Origin: Marthasterias glacialis
Lineage: Eukaryota > Echinodermata > Asteroidea > Forcipulatida > Asteriidae
Direction: 5' to 3'
DNA length: 64,000 bases
Assembly (NCBI GenBank): GCA_911728455.2
Contig: OU452228.1
Coordinates: forward strand, 8,296,129-8,360,128
Shown here: positions 38,221 through 52,200 of the stretch, piece after piece
Layout of the letters: every line of letters begins with the position of its first letter
Numbering within the stretch: position 1 is the first letter of the stretch
The notes under the pieces: model-generated
The model's database searches: none
Seen by the model: only the letters and a program-made list of their open reading frames with translations
Told to the model about the DNA's origin: nothing
Translations under genes and position numbers: made by a program

Positions 38221-39815
38221 GTTTCCTATTTCATTACTTTCTTTGAATCAAGATAAGGTACACCAATGGAACTGTTTGTGAAGGGGCTGCTACTTGTTTC
38301 ATTACTCTCTTTGAATCAAGATAAGGTACACCAATGGAACTGTTTGTGAAGGTGCTGCTACTTGTTTCATTACTCTCTTTGAATCAAGATAAGGTACACC
38401 AATGGAACTGTTTGTGAAGGTGCTGCTACTCGTTTCATTACTCTCTTTGAATCAAGATAAGGTACACCAATGGAACTGTTTGTGAAGGGGCTGCTACTTG
38501 TTTCATTACTCTCTTTGAATCAAGATAAGGTACACCAATGGGACTGTTTGTGAAGGTGCTGCTACTTGTTTCATTACTCTCTTTGAATCAAGATAAGGTA
38601 CACAAATGGAACTGTTTGTGAAGGTGCTGCTATTCGTTTCATTACTCTCTTTGAATCAACATAAGGTACACCAAAGGAACTGTTTGTGAAGGTGCTTCTA
38701 CTTGTTTCATTACGCTCTTTGAATCAAGATAAGGTACACCAATGGAACTGTTTGTGAAGGTGATGCTACTTGTTTCATTACTCTCTTTGAATCAAGATAA
38801 AGTACACCAATGGAACTGTTTGTGAAGGTGCTGCTACTTGTTTCATTACTCTCTTTGAATCAAGATAAGGTACACCAATGGGACTGTTTGTGAAGGTGCT
38901 GCTACTTGTTTCATTACTCTCTTTGAATCAAGATAAGGTACACCAATGGAACTGTTTGTGAAGGTGCTTCTACTTGTTTCATTACTCTCTTTGAATCAAG
39001 ATAAGGTACACCAATGGAACTGTTTGTGAAGGTGATGCTACGGGTTTTATTACTCTCATTGAATCAAGATAAGGTACACCAATGGAACTGTTTGTGAAGG
39101 TGCTGCTACTTGTTTCATTACTCTCTTTGAATCAAGATAAGGTACATCAATGGAACTGTTTGTAAAGGTGCTGCTACTTATTTCATTACTCTCTTTGAAT
39201 CAAGATAAGGTACACCAATGGAACTGTTTGTGATGGTGCTTCTACTTGTTTCATTACTCTCTTTGAATCAAGATAAGGTACACCAATGGAACTGTTTGTG
39301 AAGGTGCTGCTACTTGTTTCATTACTCTCTGAATAGATAAGGTACACCAATGGAACTGTTTGTGAAGGTGCTGCTACTTGTTTCATTACTCTCTTTGAAT
39401 CAAGATAAGGTACATCAATGGAACTGTTTGTAAAGGTGCTGCTACTTGTTTCATTACTCTCTTTGAATCAAGATAAGGTACACCAATGGAACTGTTTGTG
39501 AAGGTGCTGCTACTTGTTTCATTACTCTCTTTGAATCAGGATAAGGTACACCAATGGAACTGTTTGTGAAGGTTCTGCTACTTGTTTCATTACTCTCTTT
39601 GAATCAAGATAATGTTCACCAATGGAACTGTTTGTGAAGGTGCTGCTACTTGTTTCATTACTCTCTTTGAATCAGGATAAGTAAGGTTCACCAATGGAAC
39701 TGCTTGAAGGTGCTGCTACTTGTTTCATTACTCTCTTTAAATCAAAATAAGGTACACAACAATGTAACCATTTGTAGAAGATGCTGCTATTACGCTCTTT
39801 GAATCACTACAATGT
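38221..39815. repeat. 68-bp tandem satellite, about 23 units
   Basis: The unit reads CTGCTACTTGTTTCATTACT, then CTCTTTGAATCAAGATAAGG, then TACACCAATGGAACTGTTTG and TGAAGGTG. Units are highly similar in the middle and decay at both edges. One unit has lost bases near 39332. Sixty-eight is not a multiple of 3, so the array is not a coding repeat. It lies directly 3' of the last exon found for the sushi/HYR gene. Confidence 0.95.
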
Positions 39816-40108
39816 ACAGTGGTAGTTATTATTAGCATAACTCTTGGTTCTTGTTTAGTCACTCTTTGCGAATAAAGATAAGGTATTGATCGATAATGTT
39901 GTTATCACTGCACTAATACAATGGATAACAGCATGGCAGAAGCGGATGCTACTGTTATGCATAAACTTGCTAAGCTCTTTCGTATACGTAAACACGTTTG
40001 GGATCTAGAAATTTGTTTGTAAGTTCATTGTTTCCATTGGTCAGATTGACTATTCATATATATTCAATGAAAGACGACTTTCATTTGAGATGATGAGGAT
40101 ATATCTAC

Positions 40109-40270
40109 CTTTGCACTCTTCAATCGATATGGCATTTGTATGTTGAGTGGAAGTTCCCTTTGGACACTCCTGGCAGTCAAGCTGACCATCCATGCCTTGA
40201 TAAAAACCTACACCGCAGTCTTGACAAACACCGCCCTCAACATCATGGTAGGTACCGGCAGGGCAAACAA
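40109..40270 (-). CDS. Last exon found: GCC2/ephrin-receptor-like module 2
   Basis: Phase 1-1. CPAGTYHDVEGGVCQDCGVG, FYQGMDGQLDCQECPKGT, ISIEECK. The donor CAAAG|GTAGAT shows that the gene continues. No convincing next exon was found before the 68-bp satellite or beyond it. Confidence 0.85.
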
Positions 40271-43200
40271 CTGGTCCACAAAATGTAAACGGATATTTTC
40301 GTAATCAAAAAACCATAGCTTTTCTTCTATACAGGGTTTGCACGTAAGATAAATGATTGTCTAATACGCATAGTGCTGTCAGTATGGTGTATGTACAATG
40401 GACAAATTTGGGATGCTAGGTGGCAGCAGACAGTAGTAGTTCACCCTGTTTTGTGCGTGTGAACATTTGTGAGAGCATCAACCGTTCTCTTATGTCTCCT
40501 TATGGTACCTACCGCAAGCTTTATTCCGTAGAATTTCACCAGGCTTGCAGTGCAACTCCATTGGACTCACGACTTTTACCGGTCCAGCTGGTGAGAAAAC
40601 TTTCCCTTCCCCTGAAGTTAGGTTCAGTTGTCCCATTGATATGGATAAGTCCACTCTGTTCAAGAACTCACCCAAGACGCTGGTTGAATCAAGTCTATTG
40701 CCAGTGGCTGCAGAACCAGGCTATATCCAAAGCAATAGCAAAAACCTTTTTACATATTTTTTTTTGTAACTACTTTGATAAAGTAATGCTCATGGCTTAT
40801 TAAAGACCCTTATGAAGTAGCCATTTTTTTATTCGTATCTTCAAACTAATCTAACCTAAGTGAGGCTTAAGGGTTAAAAATTGTCTGATCCCTATTTGGT
40901 ACAATGAGAATCAGCATCCACTGTTAATACAGTGGACATAGGGAATAAGACAAAGATAGTGCTGGTGTGACGATTGCGTTTCTAGTGGTTTATGCATTGT
41001 CTTAGCGCTTATTTTAATGTCAGTTGTCAACTGTCAAGTCCTGAAAAAGGTCACTAAGGGGAGGGCTATCTTTGGAACTTATGTTCGACTGATTTTGAAC
41101 CTATCATGATTTTGATAAAAAATAGTCGAAGTCCAAGCCTGTCGTCCCAACCTTTTATGAACCGTATACTCTGTTTTTGTAGTCACAATATATTTAGAAA
41201 CGTGTGTGTGAATTTTCTGCCTACCAATAGCGTGTGTCTTAAAAAAAAGTTCTGAACATATTATGATAAGAGTCGAGCACCTGCAACTTGCTGGGACTTC
41301 GTCGCCTTCTCTGTGGCCTGTCGTCATCTATCTCACCGCAGTACACTGTCACTTCATCAACCCTGGAAAGTCAATTTAAAATCAAATGGAAATTCTTATC
41401 CAGACTTAAACATTAGTCTCAAAACATTGTCAATATAACAACTAAAAAAGGACATAGGTTCAGTTGATATAAACAGGGGTGACCTTTGCTGTGCTGAGAT
41501 CCAAATGAAATAATTAGGTTACTTACAAACATGAATTTTCTGTCATACAGCCGCCGGCTTTACCAAACATAGACTCCTTGAAATCTTCCACAAAAGCCAC
41601 TTGGATCGCTCGTTTTGTGTTTGTGTTTGTGCAGTCTCCGGCGTAGTACTGTGTTTCCATACCCAGTCGAGCTCCGTTTGGATCATATGATTCTTTTTAA
41701 AAAATGTGCAAAAAGAGCGTATTATACCTGTATTATTATTTTGGGCTATATTATGGTTTCCACTTTCATGTTTGCTCAATCAAATCAATGTAATCATATT
41801 GCGGCTGGATGGTTAAGTATCCCTGAAACTCGCTGAGTGAAGTTGTGGTTGCAATCGATCGTCTCGACGTTTCGACGATCATGTCTTCAATTTTACAAAC
41901 ACATGATCGTGTTAGTACGACCCAGTTTTGTACTATAGGCATGTTATTTTCTTGCTCGTTACCTTACGTAGTTACAATTATTAATAATTAGATGCATAAC
42001 TGTTATCATAACACCCCTTACAAAGATTCTACCTTTGATTAGTTTGGAGGGAGTCATTGTTATAAGTCTTATTTTTTTTACTAGAAAGCCTTGCGAACGT
42101 AACGCGTGCAACCAATGTACTACCCCATAGCAACCAATGTGCTATTCCCACAGGAACCAATGTACCATACCGGTTTTTTGGCCGGAGATTCTTCTCGATC
42201 TGCAGACGCCGTCGTTCTCTTGAGGGTGCTCTTTACCAGTCAATAGTTTTTGGGTTTTTGAAACTATTTCCCGCTTTGCGAACTATTTCCCCCAAATGCA
42301 ACCCTCGGGCCTGTGAGTGACCAGGAGAGTGTCCTATTTAGGACCCTCTCCTGGTCACTCACAGGCCCGAGGGGTGCATAGACGTGCACTATTGCCCGAA
42401 TAATGCCAGTCCATGTGTTTTATAACACACCTCAGTTCAAAATGTCGATTAAAAGAGTAAATCGCGTTTTTTTTTTGGCCGGAGATTCTTCTCGATCCGC
42501 AGACGCCGTCGTTCTCTTGAGGGCGCTCTTTACCAGTCAATAGTTTTTGGGTTTTTGAAACTATTTCCCGCTTTGCGAACTATTTCCCCCAAATGAAGCG
42601 CGTGTGGTGCAGATTTCATGCATAAGGCTATATTAGTTTATCCCACGCGACTGTGTTTCAGCCAATCAGGATAAAGAACCAGGGAGAGGTGTGTTATAAA
42701 AAACAAATATTGACTGCTGTTACTCGTGCTATGAATAAAGCTACGACTCACTCGTTGATCTCCTGGCGTTTTATTTCCCCCCGGCTACGCCTCGGGAAAT
42801 TAGAATGCACCCGGGATCACATCGGGAGTGGTAGTTTTGACCATCGCACGAGTAAAAGCAGTCGATATTTGTATACTACACAAGTGAAACCTGACTAACT
42901 TGGTGGAATTATGATAAACAGTATCAACTCATCTGGAACATTGGATTACTCTGCTTGCAAATTGTTATCATTTCATTCTTGCCAGTTTACTGTGTAGGCA
43001 AAGCGAAATGGTTTCAACTAGACTGCATGCTTGTTTGACTCGCACGTGGATTGTTATTGAGACTGAGCGACGTTGAATTTGGGGTTTTACAACTGAACTG
43101 ATGCCTCCCGCTTGCAAAGTAAGAATTGACTGTGGTCTGGGTATGTTAACAGCAACTGCAGTGTGTATTAAATCATTATTTTTCTGCACGAAAGTTGGAA

Positions 43201-46200
43201 ACAGCAAGAACATTGATCTCCAATTTTTCATAAATAATTTACTTGTCCGTCCTCATGTTTTTCCAACCCGCCCCGCATTAGAGACCGGAAGTTGGCAGGT
43301 CAAATTGCGGGTTCTGATCCTACTTCGCGTTCACACTTGTTTTTTGATCCACCTTGCGGGATCTGATCTAGTCCAGCGCTTGGACCTCTTTCGTTATTAC
43401 TATACTAGCGTTTCCAACTACGCCCTCAACGTCAGTACACAGCCCAGGTTATCAGTTATTTTGTCTCAGGTCTCTGAATTGGGCAAAGCGCCCTCAACGT
43501 AGAGGGTTGTCTGTGGAATCAGGAGAGCGATATAACAAAAAACGGCCAAAATCTGGACTAGATCTGATCCCGCATTGATCCCGTATTGAAGGGGGATCAA
43601 AAAGGAGGATCAGATCCTGATCGCTCTTGCGTTTACACTAGCTGTTGATCGCCCTTGCCGGATCAAGTGTAAAGGCGGTCTTTGAGGCAGTTTTTACAGT
43701 CTTGTTATCTGAAGTGTTTAGCACTTCAAATTTACCTCACGATTGTTGAGTAGTATTTGTCTTTTCGACATTTCGACGCTCTGGTCTTCAGCCACTTCAT
43801 GGCAGTTTGCTTCACACGAGTGAGCAGCATCAACAGTGCGACAAATTCAATTCATGTCTCAGGAACTCACTATCACTGAGTAGGGTTTTGTTTCTGACGG
43901 ATTGCTTCGACGTGAGAGCTTGTGATCGATTCTTCGATTCTCTAAACAAACGACCATGTTATGGTAAAAAAAAAATACCCCCAAATCAACCCGTTGAGTA
44001 ATGCACTCTTGCCGCCGAATCAAATAAATCGTGGTCTCAACGTTTCGACTAACTTGCCATAAAACCGTAGTGTTCAGTTTCTTTGGAATTCCAGCTCCAA
44101 TTTGGACATACCTGAACAATCCGGCCACGGTATGGGGAACCCACTGGGGTTGGTGGTCCATCTTCCTTGACCACATATGTACCAAGGGGCCGGCTTCTCG
44201 GCAAACTCAAAGTCCTGGTTGCAGTAGACACGACAGAACGTTCCGAATAACCACTGGTCACACGCCCTCGCCCCATTCCGTGGGTCCGGGTGATTTGGGC
44301 ACTGTGAAGCTGCAATGTAACAAATCAAGTCATCATCAATCAAAGAAAACACATATTGCAGAGTTGGAACTCGAAAAGGAATCTTTGGTTTTAGTTCCAG
44401 ATCAAAGAATAATGTTCCTTAGGAATATGACCAAATAAGCTGTGTGTTTTTCTTTAATTTTATACTTAGGTATATTTTAAAGAATAACAAGTAAGCTATT
44501 TTACTGTGGTAGTTATTAGTAGTAAATGCTTATGTGTATTGTTGTTGTTGCTGTTGTTTGTTGTTTTGTTTTTTTGTTATATTGAGGGGGATGTTGCTGA
44601 TGGTTGTCTTGATAGCTTAGAACTTACGACCAATACGAATTCTGAATTGGCATTCGGTCGTCAATCCGGCAGCATCTGTTGCTGTATACGTCACGATATG
44701 TACTCCCGAAGTTAGCTCCACGCCCGGCTCATGTGACTAAAACGAAAAATGGCGAACGATAATTATTTACATACAGCTCTATACTCACTAGATTCCAAGG
44801 TTTGTCAGATTGATTTTTCTATGTTGGTTACAAACAAGATGAAAAATGAAGGACTCAGGGAACGATCATTTTACAATCCCATCGTGATCCTTGTTGATAT
44901 GTAAGCAGCATACAGGAGCTTCTCCGGCGCTCCATCTTCATTTTCGGTTTTGAAAGAACTTTAAAATTTACCAATTCAACCAATTATTTTCTTCTTGTTT
45001 GCGCTATGTTTACTTGGTCAATGGCGCTTCATCAAATCATTTGCTATTATCATAATTATAAAAATGTTGTAAGAGAAAAATTGTTGTTTTTTAATGTGAA
45101 TACCTTCAGTGCAAACTAAACAATTTATTATCAGCATTGCCTTACCTTAGTAATCGTGAGATCCTCTTCAGAGTTGTCAGCAAACAGAGGCTCCTGCCAG
45201 GAGACGGCTTTCACCTTTTGAGGCGAAACAATATATATGTCGTCGTCCATGCAGTTTTCTACCGTGGGTGGTTGTGTATCTGCATGGAAAACAGTTCAGA
45301 GTGAAGTCAGTGCTATAGTGTATAGGGAGCGAGGCGCAAACAAGCAGCCAGGTACCCGTGCTCGGCTACGGCTTCGCCCTTTGGCTTATTAAACCATTGT
45401 TTTTGCCCTTACTTCATCATTGGCGCTTAAGTCAACGTTAGCAGCTAAAGCCAAGATTCAGACAAAGTACGGTACAATTCAGACAAGGCCTTTTTTTAGT
45501 AGTAATGAAAAGTGGCAAGAAACGGCCACCCCCGCAACTTACAATTACTGTCTCTTGCTCGGACGTTTCTCTTCACGGGTTTCTTCAATATTGGGTAGTA
45601 CAGTTATTGTATAATATTATTCGAGACACTTGAAAACCATTACTGCTTCTCTTCACCTAGGTACCTGTGAGAGAAGATGTGGTGATGAGCTTCATGCTTC
45701 CGAGAGAGTTTAAGAGCCGAGATAGTTTAAGAAATAAACTAACAACTGTCCTAATGATGGGGTTTCTAGGAATCCTACTTAACATCATAGCGGCCGTTAA
45801 TAAGGAAATCAAAGTGTGGTGAAGAGTTTTTCAACGAGTTGTTTTTTGAACACGGTGAGGCCTGGTCCGAGACGAAGTGGAGGTAAAATTATCGAGAATG
45901 ACTGAATTGAAGAAGACTAGATATCTCGGCAGTCGCTTCGACACTGAACAAGATATCCAACATAGAAAGCCACAAGCTTGGGCAGCTTAAATATGGCCAC
46001 GTGATCTCCACTCGACCAATCAGAATAGATCAACTGTCCTATGTATTAATGTAGGGGAACGCAAGTGCGCCCTCAATCTTTCTTTTGAAACTAACCCTAA
46101 AACTTTATTATGGACCTTTATACTTGTTGCTAAAGGACGGATCGCAACGTGTCCATCCATTGAAAATAGGTCTTTAGTTTAGTAGTTCTTTAATTGTTAT

Positions 46201-49200
46201 TCAAGTTTATTACAACTATTGATGAATGGTATTAGTAATCTACACTTCATGTTGTTTATCACATTACATTTATCATACAAGAAGCCAAGAAAGTGATTAT
46301 TTCCAAATTATCTTTGCATTGCCTGGATTGGTATTAGGTATATTTATTGGCGTAGTAATTTTGGAAGAGGTTGTGCGGCGCCTCATATCTTTCTCTTTTG
46401 CTGGAGGCTGTATGAGACACACATACATGTTATAGTTTGTCTCTATTTTTCTCCATTTTGTGCCTGAGCATGGCTCAGGGAAGTGTTTTTATGCCCTGGA
46501 TGTAAGAGAGCATTTGTCAGAGAACCCCCAGTTATGGGGGTTCTTCCAGGTTCTTGATCTTTTTGGGTTCTTCTTTGTGTTCATCTTGGTATTTAGTTGA
46601 CTGCTAGTTACACCTAGTGTTTTCTTGATGGGCCCAGAGCTGATGAAGATTAAATTAATTGAGTTCACCCTACAGAGTATCCCCTTCCTGTGTATAATTG
46701 CCTATCTAAGTCCAAGTGCTTGTCCTTTTTAATTAGAGGACCGGCCTCCTTCCCGGGTCGTTACATTAGTAATTGTCCGTTATTGCTGTCGTTGTTAATG
46801 CTTGTTGATCAAATTGTTTCATTTGTAATAGCGAGAAGAAGAGAAACCACATCAAACACATGGGGGCTGTTTTCAGGAATCGATGAATCGATTGTCACTG
46901 ATGTTTCTTTTCGCAAATTTACCTTGAATAACCACCTTAAAGTAACACTCCGAACTCAAGCCAGCCGTGTCCGTCACAGTATACGTTACAACGACAGATC
47001 CGATCTCAAATCTGTGAGGTGGTTGGAGTCCAGCTGGCTGAACGTTGACGGTGAGGTCATCTGTACCGTCCAAGTTATCGCTTATGAGCGGCATGACCCA
47101 CGTGACCTCAGCCGACGCGAGTCCGGGTTCGGCTTCCTTAACAATTGGCTTTGGACAGGTTATTTCAGGAGGGATGGCATCTGGAAAATGAATTGGAAAT
47201 GAGCAAAATTAATGGCCACCTAAAAGTTGCCGTTTGCCAGTGCAAGATTACATCAGTAGAAGGGATCTAGACAATTAAACAAAGTATTCTTGATGGTGGT
47301 ACGGTGTATTTTATTATCAAATTAATCAGTTGATTTTGAAGCATTAGTTGGTTTTGCTTTCTTGGATGTGCAGTTTGAACAAGGTGATCGGCCAGTTTGA
47401 AAGGGAAAAAAACCTTTGCGGGTACGTTTCATGTTCCAGGTAACTCTGATCTGAGCTGAATTGACCCCAGCTCCGATAAAAGGACCATTGTGAACACAGA
47501 AGATTAATGTGAAACTAATTGCAGCTTATAAAAAAGGGATTGTATAAAATCCCTTCAACCTTACAGATAGTATATGGATGCATGTATAAGTCACACTGAC
47601 GGGCAGGACCCGATGTTCATTTCCTTACCGACACACGTGACCTGTTCGTCTGAAGACCAGTTACCGTAGGGCTGGCACTGTTTATATGCAGGCCCATGAA
47701 GTCTAAATCCATCATCGCAGTTAAACGCACAGGACAAGGGCACCTTTTGCCGTTTGGTGCCACACTTTGACGGTACAATGATACCATTACGTAAGGGAGG
47801 CAAAATGGGGCACGTGATAGCTGAAGAAAAGCCAACCAGATATGAAAAGTGTTATAAACTTACACTTTTTTTAGCCACTGTTCAAAGTCTCGAATCAAGT
47901 CTGATCCTTTGTTAATAACAATACAAACATTAGCAGCAATGCTATACAGTACTTACAAGTACAATAATACAGTCTTACCATTGCATGAAAAGGGTTCCCC
48001 AGACCACTCTCCCGACTCCGTGCATTCACGTTCTCTACTCCCAACTGGATTGAAGCCAACTGCACACGTAAAGCTATAACCGCACATGCATCAAACGAAA
48101 ACTACATTAAAATAACAGGCTATTAATAATAACTCTTGTTTCTTTCTACGTTTGTACGGAGCTGCAGGGAGCCATGATCGAGATAACATAGCTCACCAAG
48201 TCGACTTATTTAGTTCGACACTCTCCACTCCAAAGTAATTAATGTAAAAATACTCACACTCACAGTTTAACAAAATAATTGCGTTGTCAACACCATGATG
48301 TTTTCCTTTTTTCCTTTCTTCTTCTTCTTCTTCCTTTTTCTTAACCTATCAGAGGGCATTTCAATGACTCGATGTTAATTTCAATTTACTTGGGCTTGAT
48401 TTCACAAAGCACTAAGATTCATCTAAACATGAGTTCCAGTTAATCAGAGTGTTTTGTTTTGTGATATCACACTTTGTTTTGTGATATGAAACTTTGGATA
48501 TATTAGCTGTGTGAAATGTTGTCAAGCTCACAAGTTCTCGCCAGCAACGCTGCAGGACGTAGGGCTGTTTGACCGGGCAAACAAAATCCATTATTTTGGT
48601 CTTAGCAGAAGGTTGTAGAAATAAATGTGGCTAACAAAAGAAAACGGTTGCATGAAAACTCTGGTAACTCTGTTTGCATTCCCGTGCGGGATTTCATTTC
48701 CCTGCATGAGCTTTTTAATGGCTGAGAAGCTTTTCTCAGTCAGTTTTCTTGAAACACGAGTGAAACACAAGAGCCACGGTATTTTACCAATACAAGTCAT
48801 CTGGCAAAGGGAAAAATGGGCCTGATATTTAATCATGATTTTTTTTCAAAAATGAAAGTTTTTCAAACGAAATCCTTCTATTTTGAAGTTAAATTGCATA
48901 TAACCTTTTTGCCGGGCATACTGTTCTTACCTCCTTATAGTGTCGGGCATACGACAAAACAAATGTTTGATTCTGGTTGGAAATGCCTGAGTCGTAACCC
49001 TAACATTGTACTATCGGTTTTTAACGACTACACCGAAAGTGTAACAGTTGACCCATTTCCGGGTCAGCTTTACCCATTTCCGGGTCGGCACGACCCATTT
49101 CCGGGTCAGCACGACCCATTGTCGGGTCAGCACGACCCATTTGCGGGTCAGCATGACTTGGTAGACATGACTTAGAATCTGAGTCAGAAACACATTACTG

Positions 49201-52200
49201 ACATACGGCTTATACCGACCCCACTAATAATGGCTCTGGCCCTCCTTGGACCGGGATCTGGGCAATAGTGCCCCACAGTGAATGACCGTCCATGCACCAG
49301 AGACTAACCTGCAAGTAGTTCCGTATATACGTCTACCACCAGCCTCCTGTCCCGTACAAGCCATTCCACCGTCAGTTGGTGTTGATATGCCGTCACATGT
49401 CACCTCTGGATTCGGTTATATTTCGGGGAAATCAACAAAAAGTGGAGGTTTATTATCATTAAATCAAGTCTAAATTATTTATTTGTTATTTGAGTGTTGT
49501 TCAGTTTACATATTTACTGATACAAAAAAGGGAACGACTACATGTACTGTCATATTGCTGTTGTTTATAATTTGTTTATTTTATTAATTTTTTTTAATCT
49601 GATATTCAAGTGACAACTATAATACCCCGCTTGAATCGATTTTTGAGTTTGCATTTATTTGCTTCACCCACAAAAAAAATTTTCCCATCCTGATGTGCCA
49701 GAATTATTCGATGCTTTTTCAATTTAACGTAAGGAACAAACAACTGTGGCTTATTTAATATAATGCGCAAATCTCGGAGAACAATTATGATATGGATGTG
49801 AAAGATGTGTTGTTGTTTACTGCACAACAAAAGAATGTCCACACGGTGTATGTAACAAAAACATTTTGTGTGTGGGTGTGTGCGGGCATGAGTTTGTATA
49901 CACATTCAAACTGGGAACCTGTATACCAAAAGGGAACAATCGAGTCCCCGGTTCGCCAAGCGTCCCCAGTTGCCAAACATGTACAAAACATACGGGAGGT
50001 GTTGCAAAAAAGTTAGAGTACAAACAAAAGAGGAACATTAGGGTGTCCCCGGTTGTAGGTGAATACACACTTGTGTGAAGGTGTGTTGCCTACCTTGACT
50101 AGTTTGTAAACTCCAGTTGGAAATCAAGTTTGAAACCCAGCCTAACCGAGCAAACATCTCGGTCCGGTTGTAGTACACTAACGTGTATACACGCTCAAAA
50201 CCGCGCTCGGTAAGACTGCTACCACCTAGCAGCCTAAAAGTTTCAATGTGGCGTTTAGAACTGTGAACTAACTTTGACACTGTGCTTTGGTTCCTGACCA
50301 ATAGGTGTAGGCCTGACATTGACGCCTGGCTGAGGTAGGGTCTACCAGCTCGTAGCCGATGTTGCACTCAAACGAGCACACTGATTGGTAGGTGTTGTTA
50401 CAGATACTCGGTATAGTCTGACCGTTGGGTGGTGGTATCAAACGTGGACACCTTTTCACTGTTGAATAGAAAAATGTTTTTAAGAAATAAAATTACAAAG
50501 TCCATTTTTAGCAGAAACTTGATGGAAGTTGGGAAAATGCGTAGTTTGTTTTTCAATAATCGAAAATGAATTTGGAATAAATCGTGCACTATAAGTCTGA
50601 TTTTACTTAAATTGGTTTATTTTTTTTTCATTCACTTTAGTTTCAGCTGTTCTTGTTTCCATTATTCTTTTAAAAGTCATCTGATGTTTTTCTCAAAAAT
50701 GAAAGTTTTTCAAACAAAATCCTTCCATAGGTCGGCTTGTACGTACCCCTCGGACACTCTTTGGAAAGAAGGGAAAAAACACAAGTAATGTTAAGCGTTT
50801 ATACAAGTGATACAGTGCTGCATAATTGACCCAGATTCCGAGTCCCAGGGGGTCATGACCCATTTCCTAAAAGTTGCCATTTGCCAGTGCAAGAAAACAA
50901 AGTATTCATGATGGTGATCTACAGTGTATACATTTATTATTAAATTAACAAGATGGTTTTGAAGCGTTGGTTGGTATAGCTTTTCTGGATGTGCAGTTTG
51001 AACAAGGTGATAAAAGGACCATTATGGAGATAGTCGGAAGATTAATGTGAAACTAATTGTAGCTTATAAATAAGGGATGATATAAAATCCCTTTAACCAC
51101 ACATAATATAGTAAATGGATACATGTATAGTCACACTAGGGGGCAGGTACCCGATATTCATTTCCTTACCGACACACGTGACCTGTTCGTCTGAAGACCA
51201 GTTACCGTAGGGCTGGCATTGTTTATACGCAGGCCCATGAAGTCTAAATCCATCATCGCAGTTAAATGTACAGGACAATGACACATTTTGCCGTTTGGTG
51301 CCACACTTTGACGGTACAATGCTACCATTACGTAAGGGAGGCAAAATGGGGCACGTGATAGCTGAAGAAAAGCCAAACAGATATGAAATGTTTTAAAAAC
51401 TTACACTTTTTTAGCCACTGTTCAAAGTCTCGAATGGAGTCTGATCCTTTGTTAATAACAATACAAACATTAGCAGCAATGCTATACAATACTTACAAGT
51501 ACAATAATACAGTCTTACCATTGCATGAAAAGGGTTTCCCAGACCACTCTCCCGACTCCGTGCATTCACGTTCTCTACTCCCAACTGGATTGAAGCCAAC
51601 TGCACACGTAAAGCTATAAACGCACATGCATCAAACCAAAACTACATTAATAATATGCTATTAATAATAACTCTTGTTTCTTTCTACGTTTGTACGGAGC
51701 TGCAGGGAGCCATGATTGAGATAACATAGCTCACCAAGTCGACTTATTTAGTTCGACACTCTCCACTCCAAAATAATTAATGTAAAAATACTCACACTCA
51801 CAGTTTAACAAAATAATTGCGTTGTCAACACCATGATGTTTTCCTTTTTTCTTTCTTCTTCTTCTTCTTCCTTTTTCTTAACCTATCAGAGGGCATTTCA
51901 ATGACTCGATTGTAATTTTAATTTACTTGGGCTTGATTTCACAAAGCACTAAGATTCATCTAAATATGAGTTCCTGTTAATCATAGTGTTTTGTTTTGTG
52001 ATATCACACTTTGTTTTGTGATATGAAACTTTGGATATATTAGCTGTGTGAAATGTTGTCAAGCTCACAAAATCTCGCCAGCAACGCTGCAGGACGTAGG
52101 GCTCTTTGACTGGGCAAACAAAATCCATTATTTTGGTCTCAGCAGAAGGTTGTAGAAATAAATGTGGCTAACAAAAGAAAACGGTTGCATGAAATCTCTG

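Larger units (their letters stand above)
47221..50747. repeat. Segmental tandem duplication, unit 1 (three-sushi cassette)
   Basis: About 3.5 kb. It starts AAAAGTTGCCGTTTGCCAGT and ends CATAGGTCGGCTTGTACGTA. It contains exons 14-17 with their introns and matches unit 2 almost base for base, including repeats and intron ORFs. Confidence 0.93.

Noticed and set aside
40420-40803. Plus-strand ORF of 127 aa
   Set aside because: Shadow of the minus-strand exon 40513-40707 and its flanks.
46690-47202. Plus-strand ORF of 170 aa
   Set aside because: Antisense to the HYR exon 46923-47180.
49011-49193. Minus-strand ORF with VVLTRKW repeats
   Set aside because: It is the 21-bp intronic minisatellite read in frame.
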